This document shows positions 7,318 through 15,528 of a stretch of DNA of 37,532 bases, piece after piece. The number at the start of each line of letters is the position of its first letter. Position 1 is the stretch's first letter. The notes beneath the pieces were generated by a model. It was not told the DNA's origin. It saw only the letters and a program-made list of their open reading frames with translations, and searched no databases. The translations under genes and the position numbers were made by a program. Location of the stretch: IMG/VR virus record IMGVR_UViG_3300025112_006667, positions 1 to 37,532 of that record. One strand, written 5' to 3'. The DNA comes from a virus.

Positions 7318-8507
7318 AAAAGAAATTTAGAGCTCTGGGGGTTATTTCAGGTGTCGGTAGTATGTTAATCGGTGCGAAACAAGCTGGATTTGATATTGTC
7401 GGGAATATCGAATGGAGGCCATATTATCATACGGGAACTTTCGAACATAATTTTAAGAAAGCTTTTTTAGTCAAAAATATAAAGGATCTACCGAGGAAAC
7501 AAATAAAGGATTTAAAAAATATAGATTTAATAATGGGTCATCCTGAATGTGGGGGGTTCAGTAATTTAAATATTCATAAAGAAAATTTGAATAAAGATCC
7601 AATGGATATTCCATTGTTTGCCGATTTGGTTAAAAGAATCCAACCTCGATTTTTTGTTATGGATAACCTACCTGGTTCCCTGTTGATTTTTAAAATGAAG
7701 GATTGGGTAAAACGATTTCCTAATTATGATCTTTATCCTGAATGGATTTCTAATTATCATTATGGGAATCTTCAAAAACATAGGAAAAGATTTTTTATGA
7801 TAGGGAGTTTAAAATCTGAAAATTTTGTTTTTCAACCAAACGAAAAAGAAAATACCACTACGGTTGAGGATGCCTTGGGGGATATATTTAATAAATATGA
7901 TGGGGAAGTTAAAAATCATTATGAGCATGTCACGGAAGCTGATTGTGGGAAGGCATTGGGATTATTGGAAGTGAATGTTCGGAGTACATGGGAAGACCTA
8001 AGGGATCATTTTAAAGGGCAAAAATGCGGGCATAACATGATGTATTTTGCCAAGGATGGGACTATTAAGGGCAGATATGCACTAATCAAAACATACTGGG
8101 AAAAACATTGTCATGTTTTAACTGGGGATAATCCCACGGTACATCCTTTGACTAATCTTCCTTTTTCTATTCGGGAACGGGCAAGGTTGCAAGGATGCCC
8201 CGATGACTTCGAATTTATTGGTGAGAAAATTGATAGCGATAATAAATGGGATCACCAATTGAACAAAATATTTGTGAAGCAAACTGGTAAATTTATGCCT
8301 GTTCAATTCTGTAATTATGTATCCAAACAAATAATGGCTCATATAGAAAATAAGAAATTCAGTTGTTCAGGCGAAAGATTTATTTCACCACATATTTATA
8401 TAGATGAATCTAAAAAATGGTACTGCGATAATATTGGATATAAAAATCAAAGAAGGGTTTGTGATTCATGTTGGTTGAATTGCATGTGTAAAAATTTCCC
8501 ACAATAG
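7314..8507 (+). CDS. DNA cytosine-C5-methyltransferase homologue with altered catalytic motifs
   Basis: 397 aa from a TTG start, preceded by AAAGGAGT and overlapping the previous stop. All C5-methyltransferase landmarks are recognisable: motif I LGVISGVGSMLIGAKQAGF (8-26), motif IV GHPECGGFSN with Cys79, motif VI MDNLP (116-120), motif VIII QKHRKRFF (154-161), motif IX SIRERARLQGCPDDF and motif X KQTGKFMPVQF. Key positions differ from the family: PPCQ is PECG, ENV is DNL and GNS is GKF. The nucleophilic Cys remains. The C-terminus adds a Cys-rich tail (CDSCWLNCMC). It may methylate host-like sites, or act on a modified cytosine or with another donor. Its cassette with a dCMP-hydroxymethylase-like gene makes the second idea attractive. 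Confidence 0.85.
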   Translation: MKKKFRALGVISGVGSMLIGAKQAGFDIVGNIEWRPYYHTGTFEHNFKKAFLVKNIKDLPRKQIKDLKNIDLIMGHPECGGFSNLNIHKENLNKDPMDIPLFADLVKRIQPRFFVMDNLPGSLLIFKMKDWVKRFPNYDLYPEWISNYHYGNLQKHRKRFFMIGSLKSENFVFQPNEKENTTTVEDALGDIFNKYDGEVKNHYEHVTEADCGKALGLLEVNVRSTWEDLRDHFKGQKCGHNMMYFAKDGTIKGRYALIKTYWEKHCHVLTGDNPTVHPLTNLPFSIRERARLQGCPDDFEFIGEKIDSDNKWDHQLNKIFVKQTGKFMPVQFCNYVSKQIMAHIENKKFSCSGERFISPHIYIDESKKWYCDNIGYKNQRRVCDSCWLNCMCKNFPQ

Positions 8508-8527
8508 TAATTTTGATAGGGGGTGTC

Positions 8528-9220
8528 ATGAGGATATATGTTGATTGTTTGGAAATGATGAAGGAAGTGGAAAGGGATTTATTTGAGATGGGGATTAAAG
8601 TTGAGTCGGCTACCGTTCAGGATAAAAAATTGTCGGGGGAGGCATCCAAAACAATGGAGCTCAACGGGTATGTTTATAAGCTAACTTCATTTAATAAAAT
8701 GGATGAAATGTTGGATTATATGAAAATCAATAAAGAGTGGGTAAGGGTGGAATTTGAAGAAAGAATTTCATCAGAATTACATAATCCTGGGAAGGCATGG
8801 GAATTATGTGAGGGATTGTGGGGGAAATATATTCATGATGGAAAATTTGAATATACTTATAGTGAAAGGATCCGAGACCAGTTGCCATATGTCATAGATG
8901 AGTTAAAAAATAAACCCAATACTCGGCAGGCAATATTAACCATTTATGACCAACATAAAGATATGAGGAATTGGGGCGGGAAAGCACGGGTACCTTGTTC
9001 ATTGTCTTACCAATTTGTTAGAAGGAATGATGAACTGCATTTACTTTACAATATGAGGAGTTGCGATTTGCTGAAACATTTTGCAAGTGATGTCGCTTTT
9101 TCCCTCAAATTATTGGGTTATATAGCGGGGGAAATTGATACTAAAATTGGCACATTTACTCATTTCATTGGTAGTTTACATGCATTTCAATTGGATATAA
9201 ATAAGCGGGGTATTTTTTAG
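8528..9220 (+). CDS. Thymidylate-synthase-fold enzyme, probably deoxycytidylate (dCMP) hydroxymethylase
   Basis: 230 aa from the ATG at 8528, chosen over an upstream TTG because GGGGGTG lies just before it. The catalytic Cys is Cys157 (VPCSLSYQF). NMRSCD (175-180) and GSLHAF (215-220) mirror NMRSND and GSLHVY of T4 gp42. The decisive residue is Asp188 in RSCDLLKHFASDVAF. Thymidylate synthases have Asn there to read uracil; T4 dCMP hydroxymethylase has Asp, which reads cytosine. Predicted reaction: dCMP plus methylene-THF gives 5-hydroxymethyl-dCMP. The T4 His after the GSLH motif ('YSRH') reads QLD here. Neighbouring dCMP deaminase and NTP-pyrophosphohydrolase genes complete a T4-like pool-steering set. 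Confidence 0.82.
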   Translation: MRIYVDCLEMMKEVERDLFEMGIKVESATVQDKKLSGEASKTMELNGYVYKLTSFNKMDEMLDYMKINKEWVRVEFEERISSELHNPGKAWELCEGLWGKYIHDGKFEYTYSERIRDQLPYVIDELKNKPNTRQAILTIYDQHKDMRNWGGKARVPCSLSYQFVRRNDELHLLYNMRSCDLLKHFASDVAFSLKLLGYIAGEIDTKIGTFTHFIGSLHAFQLDINKRGIF

Positions 9221-9234
9221 GGGGTATGTGATTT

Positions 9235-9708
9235 ATGGTGTTCAAAAGACCTGGATGGGATGAGATTTTTTTAAATATCGTTGGTGAAATTTCCAAGCGT
9301 AGTACTTGTGATCGGGGCAGGGTAGCATGCGTCATTGTTAAAAATCAAAGGATAATTTCAATGGGGTACGCGGGATCTCCAAATGGTCATCCCCATTGTG
9401 ATGAAGTAGGGCATTCAATTATTAAAATGGAAAATGAGGAAGGAGTTAAAACTAATCATTGCAATAGAACAATTCATTCAGAAATAAATGCTATAGCAAG
9501 GGCAGCGAGGGAAGGAATAAAATTGGATGGGAGCATTCTATATTGTTCCCTTGTTCCATGTTCTAATTGTGCCAAAATTATCATCCAAACGGGCATCCAG
9601 GAAGTCATCTGTGATTACAATTACCATGCATCTACTTTGACCAAAAAATTGTTTGACCTTGCGAATATAAAATTAAAAATTATTCATAACGAATACAAAA
9701 AATATTAA
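9235..9708 (+). CDS. Deoxycytidylate (dCMP) deaminase
   Basis: 157 aa. Zinc site: His81-Ser-Glu83 (TIHSEINAIARAA) with PCSNC (Cys109, Cys112). GYAGSPNGHPHCDEVGH supplies the further zinc-binding Cys/His region seen in T4-type and competence-type (ComEB) dCMP deaminases. It converts dCMP to dUMP, feeding dTMP synthesis and withdrawing unmodified dCMP. It lies 14 bases after the hydroxymethylase-like gene, so the two compete for the same substrate and are probably co-expressed. A GTG directly after the ATG is part of the coding sequence. Confidence 0.92.
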   Translation: MVFKRPGWDEIFLNIVGEISKRSTCDRGRVACVIVKNQRIISMGYAGSPNGHPHCDEVGHSIIKMENEEGVKTNHCNRTIHSEINAIARAAREGIKLDGSILYCSLVPCSNCAKIIIQTGIQEVICDYNYHASTLTKKLFDLANIKLKIIHNEYKKY

Positions 9709-9720
9709 AAGGAGGATCTT

Positions 9721-10767
9721 GTGGAAGTAACAAATTTAATAAAATCTTTAGATTTAGTAAAACCCGCTTTATCGATGGATGCATCAAAACCAATATTGAC
9801 TCATTTTTGCTTTACAAATAAAAAGGTTAAAGCTTCAACTGGTGATTTCTATATGTCGGTGAAAACAAATGTGGATTTGGAATTAGCTATTCCCGGTTGG
9901 TTCCTATATAAATTTGTTTCCACTTTGAAAAACGATATTAAATTCAAAATTAATAAAAATGATTTAGTTACTTTGACCTCAGGGAAATCCGTAAATAAAT
10001 TACAGGGATTGCCTATTAAGGATTTTATTTCCCCAGTCATTAAAGGGAAACCGAAAAATAAATTGTCAATTAATACTGAAATTATAAATGCTATAGCGGG
10101 ATCATTAGAATTTATAGGGGGGAAGGGATCATTCCCAGAATATATGGGGGTGATGCTAACTAAAAATTGGGTATATGCAACAAATGCTCGGATCATAACA
10201 CGGGCAAAAGTTGATTTAAAATTAAAGGATGATGAGAAAGTTTTCTTGCCTAAAGCATTTTGTGTTGAGTTAATAAGATCCGTTGAGGACTTGGATATTA
10301 TAGAAATATATAAAGATTTTATTGTGGCGAAAGGAAACACTAATAATAAATTAGAAATGGTGCATTCAATATCTAATTTAAATTTTCCTGATTATGTAGG
10401 AACATTCAAATCCTTTAAGGAAAAAATGGATACGGATATTTTTAAAGTGTCTGAAGATTTATTGGATTGTGTTAATAGGATAAATTTGATGGCTCAAAGT
10501 CTTGCTGGGAATAAAATTTGTAAATTAAAATTTGGGAAGGATTTTGTTGAATTGTGTTTTGATAATAAGTCCTTTAGTAATTTTAATGAAGTAATAGAAA
10601 TTAAGGGATGTGCCATAAAAGATGAAGTTGAAATGTTGATTTCTTCATTATCTTCATGTGTAAAATCTGGGGATAAATTTGGGTTAGCCGATAATGGGAA
10701 GTCCAAAGCTTTATATTTTCTGAAAGAGGATTTGGATATGAATATTTTAGCGAGTTTAATAGGGTAA
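9721..10767 (+). CDS. Sliding clamp, DnaN (beta-clamp)-like
   Basis: 348 aa from GTG; AAAAGGAGGATCTT immediately upstream fixes this start. The arrangement fits a divergent beta clamp: an N-terminal repeat (DASKPILTHFCF), then EFIGGKGSFPEYMGVMLTKN with YATNARIITRAKVDL (compare 'a.D..RL...' of DnaN), VFLPKAFCVELIRS and a C-terminal repeat. The length is near DnaN (about 366 aa) and far from T4 gp45 (228 aa). It should encircle DNA and tether the polymerase encoded immediately downstream, with which it overlaps by one base, and be loaded by the clamp loader at 13085. Confidence 0.75.
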   Translation: MEVTNLIKSLDLVKPALSMDASKPILTHFCFTNKKVKASTGDFYMSVKTNVDLELAIPGWFLYKFVSTLKNDIKFKINKNDLVTLTSGKSVNKLQGLPIKDFISPVIKGKPKNKLSINTEIINAIAGSLEFIGGKGSFPEYMGVMLTKNWVYATNARIITRAKVDLKLKDDEKVFLPKAFCVELIRSVEDLDIIEIYKDFIVAKGNTNNKLEMVHSISNLNFPDYVGTFKSFKEKMDTDIFKVSEDLLDCVNRINLMAQSLAGNKICKLKFGKDFVELCFDNKSFSNFNEVIEIKGCAIKDEVEMLISSLSSCVKSGDKFGLADNGKSKALYFLKEDLDMNILASLIG

Positions 10768-13085
10768 TGAGCTTTTTCCCAGTCAAAGAAAAAACTCAAA
10801 GTAAAATCTATGATTGTTCTACTTGTGGGTTGGATAAAATAAGCACAAAAAAAAGTGGTGTTGGGAATCAGAAATCCGATATTTTTATTATAGGGGAATC
10901 CCAGAAAAAAGAAAATAAGATCCTTAAAAAGATTTTAAAAAAACATGGTGTTGATTTGAAGTCAGATTGTTTCCTCACGAATGTTGTCCGCTGCAATCCT
11001 CCAGAGGATAAATCTCCTACAATTAAGGAAGCTAAATGTTGTTCCCAATATTTGGATGATGAAATTAAAAAGGTAAAACCTAAAGTAATAGTATTGCTGG
11101 GGTCAATTGCGTGCAAGGCTATTCTGGGGGATGGGAGTATTTATAAATTTGGGGGGTACCATATATTTTCTGAAAAATATAATTGCTATATTATTCCTAC
11201 TTGTGAACCAGTAGAAATTATGTGGGAGGAAATATCTAATTTTGAAAAACATATCCAAAATATAAATGAAATAAAAGATAAAAAATTTGATTTCAAAGAT
11301 TTCAAAAAAGGAAATACTATTCTGGATAATGCCGATGATATTTTAAATTTATTACAAAGTTTGGTGGATGAAAAAATGAGTTTTGCCCTTGATTGGGAAA
11401 CCTATGGATTACGACCTTATAACAAGGATTCTATAATTGTGAGTTGTGGGATAGCTATAGGGCAGGATGAATCATATACATTTTTGATGGAAGACCATTG
11501 GCGGGCTGATGAGTGGGAAAAAATAAAAATTGGGTTTCAAAAATTGTTCACTTCAAAATGCGTGAAAATGTTTTTCAATTATAAATTTGAAAAAGATTGG
11601 TCAGTGAATCGATTGGGTGCGGATATAAATGGTGATGTGCGGGATATGATGTACGCAGCTTATTTACATAATGAAAATCGGGGAACCCATAATTTGAATT
11701 TTCAATCATTAGTTAATTTCGGGGTTGGTAAACTTAAAGGGGCGGATAAATATATGAGTGATATGAGGAAATGCCCACGACCTTTGTTACATGATTATAA
11801 TGGTAGGGATGCCAGATTGACTTATGCATTAGGGGAACCCCTTTGGGATAGTTTGAATGAACGGGAGAAAAATATTTATGATACCTTGTTACTTCCTGGG
11901 GCGGAAGCTTTATTGAAATCTGAAATGGATGGTGTGTTATTGAGCAAGGATATAATGGGGGAAGTAAAAGATAGATTGGTTGAAAAAAGGGAAAGTATTT
12001 TAAAGGATTTAAAAATATTTCTTGTTAATCATAATATTATTAGCGGGGATGCAAAAAAGGAAGATGTGACAAAAGCATTAAATTCAACCGCTGAAATATC
12101 CAATCTTTTATTTACCGTATTAAAATTACCTTCAATAAAGAAAACTCCTAAAGGATTTAATTGTGTTGATAAGGAAGTGCTGGAATCATTACAGGGGGAT
12201 CAACCTTTTTGTGCCTCATTGTTGGAGTACAGGGATTTGATGAAGTTGATCTCAACTTATTTGGATGGGTTGAAAGATGTCATGTACGACGATGGGTTAT
12301 TGCATCCAAGTTTTAATTTACATTTGACTGAAACGGGGAGGTTGTCAGGCACTAATCCCAATATGCAAAATATTCCTAAAAGGAAAAATTCCTTTGTGAG
12401 GGAAATGTTCGTGCCTCCAAAAGGGCATGTCATTATGTCATTCGATTATAGCGGTGCGGAGGTACGGTGTATGGCAATGGCATCAAGGGATAAAACCTTG
12501 GTTAAATATATAAAAGATAAATATGATATGCATCAATTTTGGGCGGATAGGATTCAGGAAGTTACTGGTAGAGAGACCATCCGGAGGGAAGGGAAAAGTG
12601 ATTTTGTTTTTCCTTCTTTTTACGGGGCATCTTATAAATCCATTGCCAAAAGTTTGAATATAAAAGAGGGGTCATGTGAAAAATTACAAAATGAATTGTT
12701 TGAGGAATTTTCTGGGATGAAAAAATGGCAGGAAAAAGTGACCAAATTTTTTGATGATAATGGGTATATAGATTCTTTACTGGGCAGAAGGAGATATGCC
12801 CCTTTAAAACATAATCAAATTATTAATACTCCTATCCAATCATTGGCCTCAGATTTTACTTTATTATCATTGATTGAAACCAAAAAATTGGGCTACCGAA
12901 TGTGTTGGACAATCCACGATGATAATTCATATTATATTCCTGAAGATAAAATAAAAGATTCGTACGAGGAAATAAAAGGTGTCATGATTAATTGGGATTT
13001 TGATTTTATAAATGTTCCATTAGAAATTGATTGTTCGATTGGTGAAAATTGGTTTAAAATGATTTCAATAGAGGAGGTATTATAA
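10767..13085 (+). CDS. Family A DNA polymerase with N-terminal UDG-like domain
   Basis: 772 aa. Residues about 15-165 resemble family 4 uracil-DNA glycosylase (CSTCGL, LTNVVRCNPPEDKSPTIKEA, CSQYLDDEI, KVIVLLGSIACKAIL) with Cys at 17, 20, 76 and 91 that could bind an Fe-S cluster. The UDG catalytic segments are not intact: GEGPG is GESQKKEN and the final HPS-type motif is absent. Next is a proofreading 3'-5' exonuclease (LDWET at 208-212, FNYKFEKDW, YNGRDARLT). The Pol domain follows: GRLSGTNPNMQNIPKR, motif A FDYSGAEVR, motif B RREGKSDFVFPSFYGAS, motif C TIHDDNSYY. Bacillus phage SPO1-type polymerases share this layout. This is the replicative polymerase. Confidence 0.92.
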   Translation: MSFFPVKEKTQSKIYDCSTCGLDKISTKKSGVGNQKSDIFIIGESQKKENKILKKILKKHGVDLKSDCFLTNVVRCNPPEDKSPTIKEAKCCSQYLDDEIKKVKPKVIVLLGSIACKAILGDGSIYKFGGYHIFSEKYNCYIIPTCEPVEIMWEEISNFEKHIQNINEIKDKKFDFKDFKKGNTILDNADDILNLLQSLVDEKMSFALDWETYGLRPYNKDSIIVSCGIAIGQDESYTFLMEDHWRADEWEKIKIGFQKLFTSKCVKMFFNYKFEKDWSVNRLGADINGDVRDMMYAAYLHNENRGTHNLNFQSLVNFGVGKLKGADKYMSDMRKCPRPLLHDYNGRDARLTYALGEPLWDSLNEREKNIYDTLLLPGAEALLKSEMDGVLLSKDIMGEVKDRLVEKRESILKDLKIFLVNHNIISGDAKKEDVTKALNSTAEISNLLFTVLKLPSIKKTPKGFNCVDKEVLESLQGDQPFCASLLEYRDLMKLISTYLDGLKDVMYDDGLLHPSFNLHLTETGRLSGTNPNMQNIPKRKNSFVREMFVPPKGHVIMSFDYSGAEVRCMAMASRDKTLVKYIKDKYDMHQFWADRIQEVTGRETIRREGKSDFVFPSFYGASYKSIAKSLNIKEGSCEKLQNELFEEFSGMKKWQEKVTKFFDDNGYIDSLLGRRRYAPLKHNQIINTPIQSLASDFTLLSLIETKKLGYRMCWTIHDDNSYYIPEDKIKDSYEEIKGVMINWDFDFINVPLEIDCSIGENWFKMISIEEVL

Positions 13086-14014
13086 TGTCTTTTCACACTG
13101 ATTATAGACCAGATAAATTAGAAGATGTGATGGGTAATTTTGGGGTAATAACAAGTCTGAAAAATCAATTTCAGAACACGGAAAACATAACTTCCGCTTT
13201 TCTGTTTTATGGTCCTCCAGGAACTGGAAAAACTACATTGGGGAAAATCGTTGCCTCAATGTTAGGTAGCACATCCATCCAGGAAATAAATGCCGCTGAA
13301 AGTAGGGGGATAGATACAATCCGAAAAATTCAGGAGGAAGCAATGTATAAGAATTTTGATGGAACTTCAAAAGTATTCATATTTGATGAATGCCACATGC
13401 TAACCAAGGAGGCACAAAGTGCATTATTAACTACCGTGGAAAGTCCAGTGGCGGGAGCTCATTTTATATTTTGTTCCACGGATTCTCAAAAAATTATAAA
13501 GGCAATTAGGGAAAGATGTTATTCCTATGAATTGAAAACATTACGGCAAAATGAAATGAAAAAGGTTTTGTCACGGGTGATTGAACAAGCAAAATTAGAT
13601 ATATCGGAAGACATTTTTAATTTAATTATTGAAACCGCTGATGGGATACCGAGAAATGCTTTAACTAAATTGGGTATGTTAAATGGAATCACTGATTTGG
13701 ATAAAGCAATGGATTTAGTTTATAAAGATTTGTATGAATCCGAGATTATTGAATTGTGCTGGTTGGTTGTCAACAAAAAGGGTAGTTGGAAGGAGATAGT
13801 GACCATTTTTAAGGGTTTGCCTAAGGAACAGAATTATGAGGCGCTGAAGGCCATTACAATGGGGTATTTGGGTAGTCGTTTACTGAATGCTAAGAATTCT
13901 AGGGATGAATTAGTAAATTTTACTGAATTGATGGATATTTTTGTTGGCCCTTTGGATTACGCGAGTCCCAGAAATGATTTTTTATTACGATTAAGTATGG
14001 CTTATCTGAGATGA
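13085..14014 (+). CDS. Clamp loader AAA+ ATPase (DnaX/RFC/gp44-like)
   Basis: 309 aa. Walker A GPPGTGKT (43-50), Walker B VFIFDECHML, sensor 1 FIFCSTDSQK, and an SRC-like motif AIRERCYSY that acts in trans on the neighbouring subunit. IPRNALTKL is a sensor-2-like helix. The DECH box and length (T4 gp44 is 319 aa) support a clamp-loader subunit. No separate small subunit like gp62 is visible, so the complex may be homomeric or one of the unknown genes may supply it. It starts at the last base of the polymerase gene. Confidence 0.92.
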   Translation: MSFHTDYRPDKLEDVMGNFGVITSLKNQFQNTENITSAFLFYGPPGTGKTTLGKIVASMLGSTSIQEINAAESRGIDTIRKIQEEAMYKNFDGTSKVFIFDECHMLTKEAQSALLTTVESPVAGAHFIFCSTDSQKIIKAIRERCYSYELKTLRQNEMKKVLSRVIEQAKLDISEDIFNLIIETADGIPRNALTKLGMLNGITDLDKAMDLVYKDLYESEIIELCWLVVNKKGSWKEIVTIFKGLPKEQNYEALKAITMGYLGSRLLNAKNSRDELVNFTELMDIFVGPLDYASPRNDFLLRLSMAYLR

Positions 14015-14029
14015 TTGGGATATTAATCA

Positions 14030-14045
14030 GTATAATATTATATAA
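14030..14045 (+). promoter_or_regulatory. Intergenic GTATAATATT-TATAA motif, candidate phage promoter element
   Basis: These 16 bases match 799-814 at 15 positions. Both copies lie in intergenic DNA shortly before a gene with a G-rich RBS and contain TATAAT. No standard -35 box is evident here, so it may be read by a modified RNA polymerase. The sigma-like gene at 237 is a candidate partner, which is speculation. Confidence 0.35.
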
Positions 14046-14053
14046 AGGGGGGA

Positions 14054-14521
14054 TTGATGGAGAATTATAAAAAATATTTAGGGATTGATAAAAACGATTT
14101 AGATGAGGAATGTGTAAAACAACCTACATTGTATGACAAATTTGCTTCACAGGTTCCAGATTTAATCCATTCAATGGATATTGCCAAAACTGAAATGGAA
14201 AAATTATACGCTACCATGTACCAAGATATAGTATCAACATCCATAGGGAATGGTGAAAAAAAACCAACGGATAAAGCTATTGATAATGAAATAACTTCAA
14301 GTGAATTATTCCAAGAAGAAAAATTGGGATATTATGAAGCAAAAAAGAAAGCTGAATTGGGGAAAGTAATAAAAGAATCTTTTATGCAAAGGAAGGAGAT
14401 GATTCGGGGTTTAATAGAATTACACAACAGTACATACTGGAGTAGGTCAGAGAAAAAAACAGATTTGGATGCCCGCGGGTCGAGGGATAATAGAAATTTA
14501 CGTAGAAGGAAAGGTGGGTAA
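14054..14521 (+). CDS. Small helical protein of the recombination/replication operon, unknown
   Basis: 155 aa (GGGGGGATTG precedes the ATG; a second ATG follows directly). The sequence is mostly charged helix: FASQVPDLIHSMDIAKTEME, then YYEAKKKAELGKVIKES, ending in a basic tail (RGSRDNRNLRRRKGG). It sits between the clamp loader and the SSB/RecA pair. In T4 the recombination mediator UvsY is a similarly small, helical, basic protein that loads UvsX onto gp32-coated DNA, and this would be the natural candidate. I see no diagnostic motif, so that role is inferred from position only. Confidence 0.7.
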   Translation: MMENYKKYLGIDKNDLDEECVKQPTLYDKFASQVPDLIHSMDIAKTEMEKLYATMYQDIVSTSIGNGEKKPTDKAIDNEITSSELFQEEKLGYYEAKKKAELGKVIKESFMQRKEMIRGLIELHNSTYWSRSEKKTDLDARGSRDNRNLRRRKGG

Positions 14522-14522
14522 A

Positions 14523-14678
14523 ATGGAAATGCTGAAATATGTTCCGTATATATTTGTAACATTGATAGTAATTTATATTGGAGCTAGATTAATTACTTAT
14601 GCTTATTTCAAAAGCAAAATAGATTTTGTATCTTTTATTAATAACAGAAGGGAGGAAATAAATACCGATGAAGAGTAA
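14523..14678 (+). CDS. Small single-pass membrane protein
   Basis: 51 aa from the ATG at 14523, two bases after the previous stop, with GAAGGAAAGGTGGG upstream. A longer in-frame reading from 14469 would overlap the previous gene and is less likely. Residues 5-25 (KYVPYIFVTLIVIYIGARLI) form one clear transmembrane helix; the tail is charged and ends EEINTDEE. It overlaps the SSB gene by 11 bases. Function unknown. Confidence 0.6.
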   Translation: MEMLKYVPYIFVTLIVIYIGARLITYAYFKSKIDFVSFINNRREEINTDEE

Positions 14679-15528
14679 AAAAAGAAAGTTTTATGGGGCA
14701 AATCCTGAAAGCGTGAGGGCGGAGAATGTAAAAGATGGAGGAACTTTTTATTTGGATTTACCTGATGACATTGAATTATGGACACCTAAAGAGGGAGATA
14801 ATTACATAAGGATTTTACCTTCTTGTGATAAAGATTTTAATATCTGGTGTCATATTTGGATACATTATAATCCTCAAAGCAAGAAATATTTTTTATGCCC
14901 AAAAGAGATGTCTCCAAAGAATTCTTCAGTAAGTCCTTGCCCAGTATGCGAAGAGTATGAAAATCTTAAGGATGCGGGAGAAGAGGATAAAGTATGTAAT
15001 CAATTTAAACCTGGAGCAAAGACCTTGTTTTTCATTATTGATCGGGAGGATGAGAAAAAGGGAGTTCAGGTATATGCAGCTTCAAGATGGCAAGTGGCAG
15101 TTTCCTTGTTTGAGCAAATGGAAGATAAAAGAAGGAATGTGACTTTGAATATTGCCGATAGTGATGAAGGGTACGATGTCAAAGTTATGCGGGAAGGATC
15201 TAAAAGGAATACAAGTTATAAGGCATTTATTGATCGGAATCCTTCCCCAATTGGATTTGATTCTTGGGAGGATGATTTGGTCTCATTCGGTGATATTATT
15301 GCTGAGGAGCAACCATATAAAGTGATTAAAACGGATTTTTTTGGTGCGGGTGTGGATGAAGAAGAGGAAGAAGAGGAAGAAGAGGATGTACCAGTCCATA
15401 GTCCTCCAAGAAAAAAAGGCATGTCCAGACGGGAAGAGTTGGAAGAAGAAAATGAAGAGGAGGAAGAGGAAGAAAAAGAGGAAACCGCACGGGATAGATT
15501 ACGGAATAGAGTGAGGGGAAGGAAATAA
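14668..15528 (+). CDS. Single-stranded DNA-binding protein, T4 gp32-like
   Basis: 286 aa. The basic N-terminus (MKSKKRKFYG) matches the gp32 cooperativity region. The OB-fold core carries a zinc site: His62 or His66, Cys77 (FLCPKE), Cys91 and Cys94 (SPCPVCEEY), similar to H-C-C-C in gp32. The C-terminus is extremely acidic, with two Glu runs near residues 230 and 262, then a basic end (ARDRLRNRVRGRK), which is unusual because gp32-type tails normally end acidic. It should coat single strands during replication and recombination. Its stop overlaps the recombinase start. Confidence 0.85.
   Translation: MKSKKRKFYGANPESVRAENVKDGGTFYLDLPDDIELWTPKEGDNYIRILPSCDKDFNIWCHIWIHYNPQSKKYFLCPKEMSPKNSSVSPCPVCEEYENLKDAGEEDKVCNQFKPGAKTLFFIIDREDEKKGVQVYAASRWQVAVSLFEQMEDKRRNVTLNIADSDEGYDVKVMREGSKRNTSYKAFIDRNPSPIGFDSWEDDLVSFGDIIAEEQPYKVIKTDFFGAGVDEEEEEEEEEDVPVHSPPRKKGMSRREELEEENEEEEEEEKEETARDRLRNRVRGRK

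Noticed and set aside
8513-8527. TTG start for the dCMP-hydroxymethylase-like gene
   Set aside because: It adds five residues inside the RBS region; ATG at 8528 is correctly spaced from GGGGGTG.
10767-11280. Calling the polymerase N-terminus an active uracil-DNA glycosylase
   Set aside because: The catalytic GEGPG-type loop and final HPS-type motif are not present.
14469-14522. Longer start for the small membrane protein
   Set aside because: The extension overlaps the previous gene, lacks an RBS and adds residues that do not extend the membrane helix; the ATG at 14523 has a purine-rich RBS.
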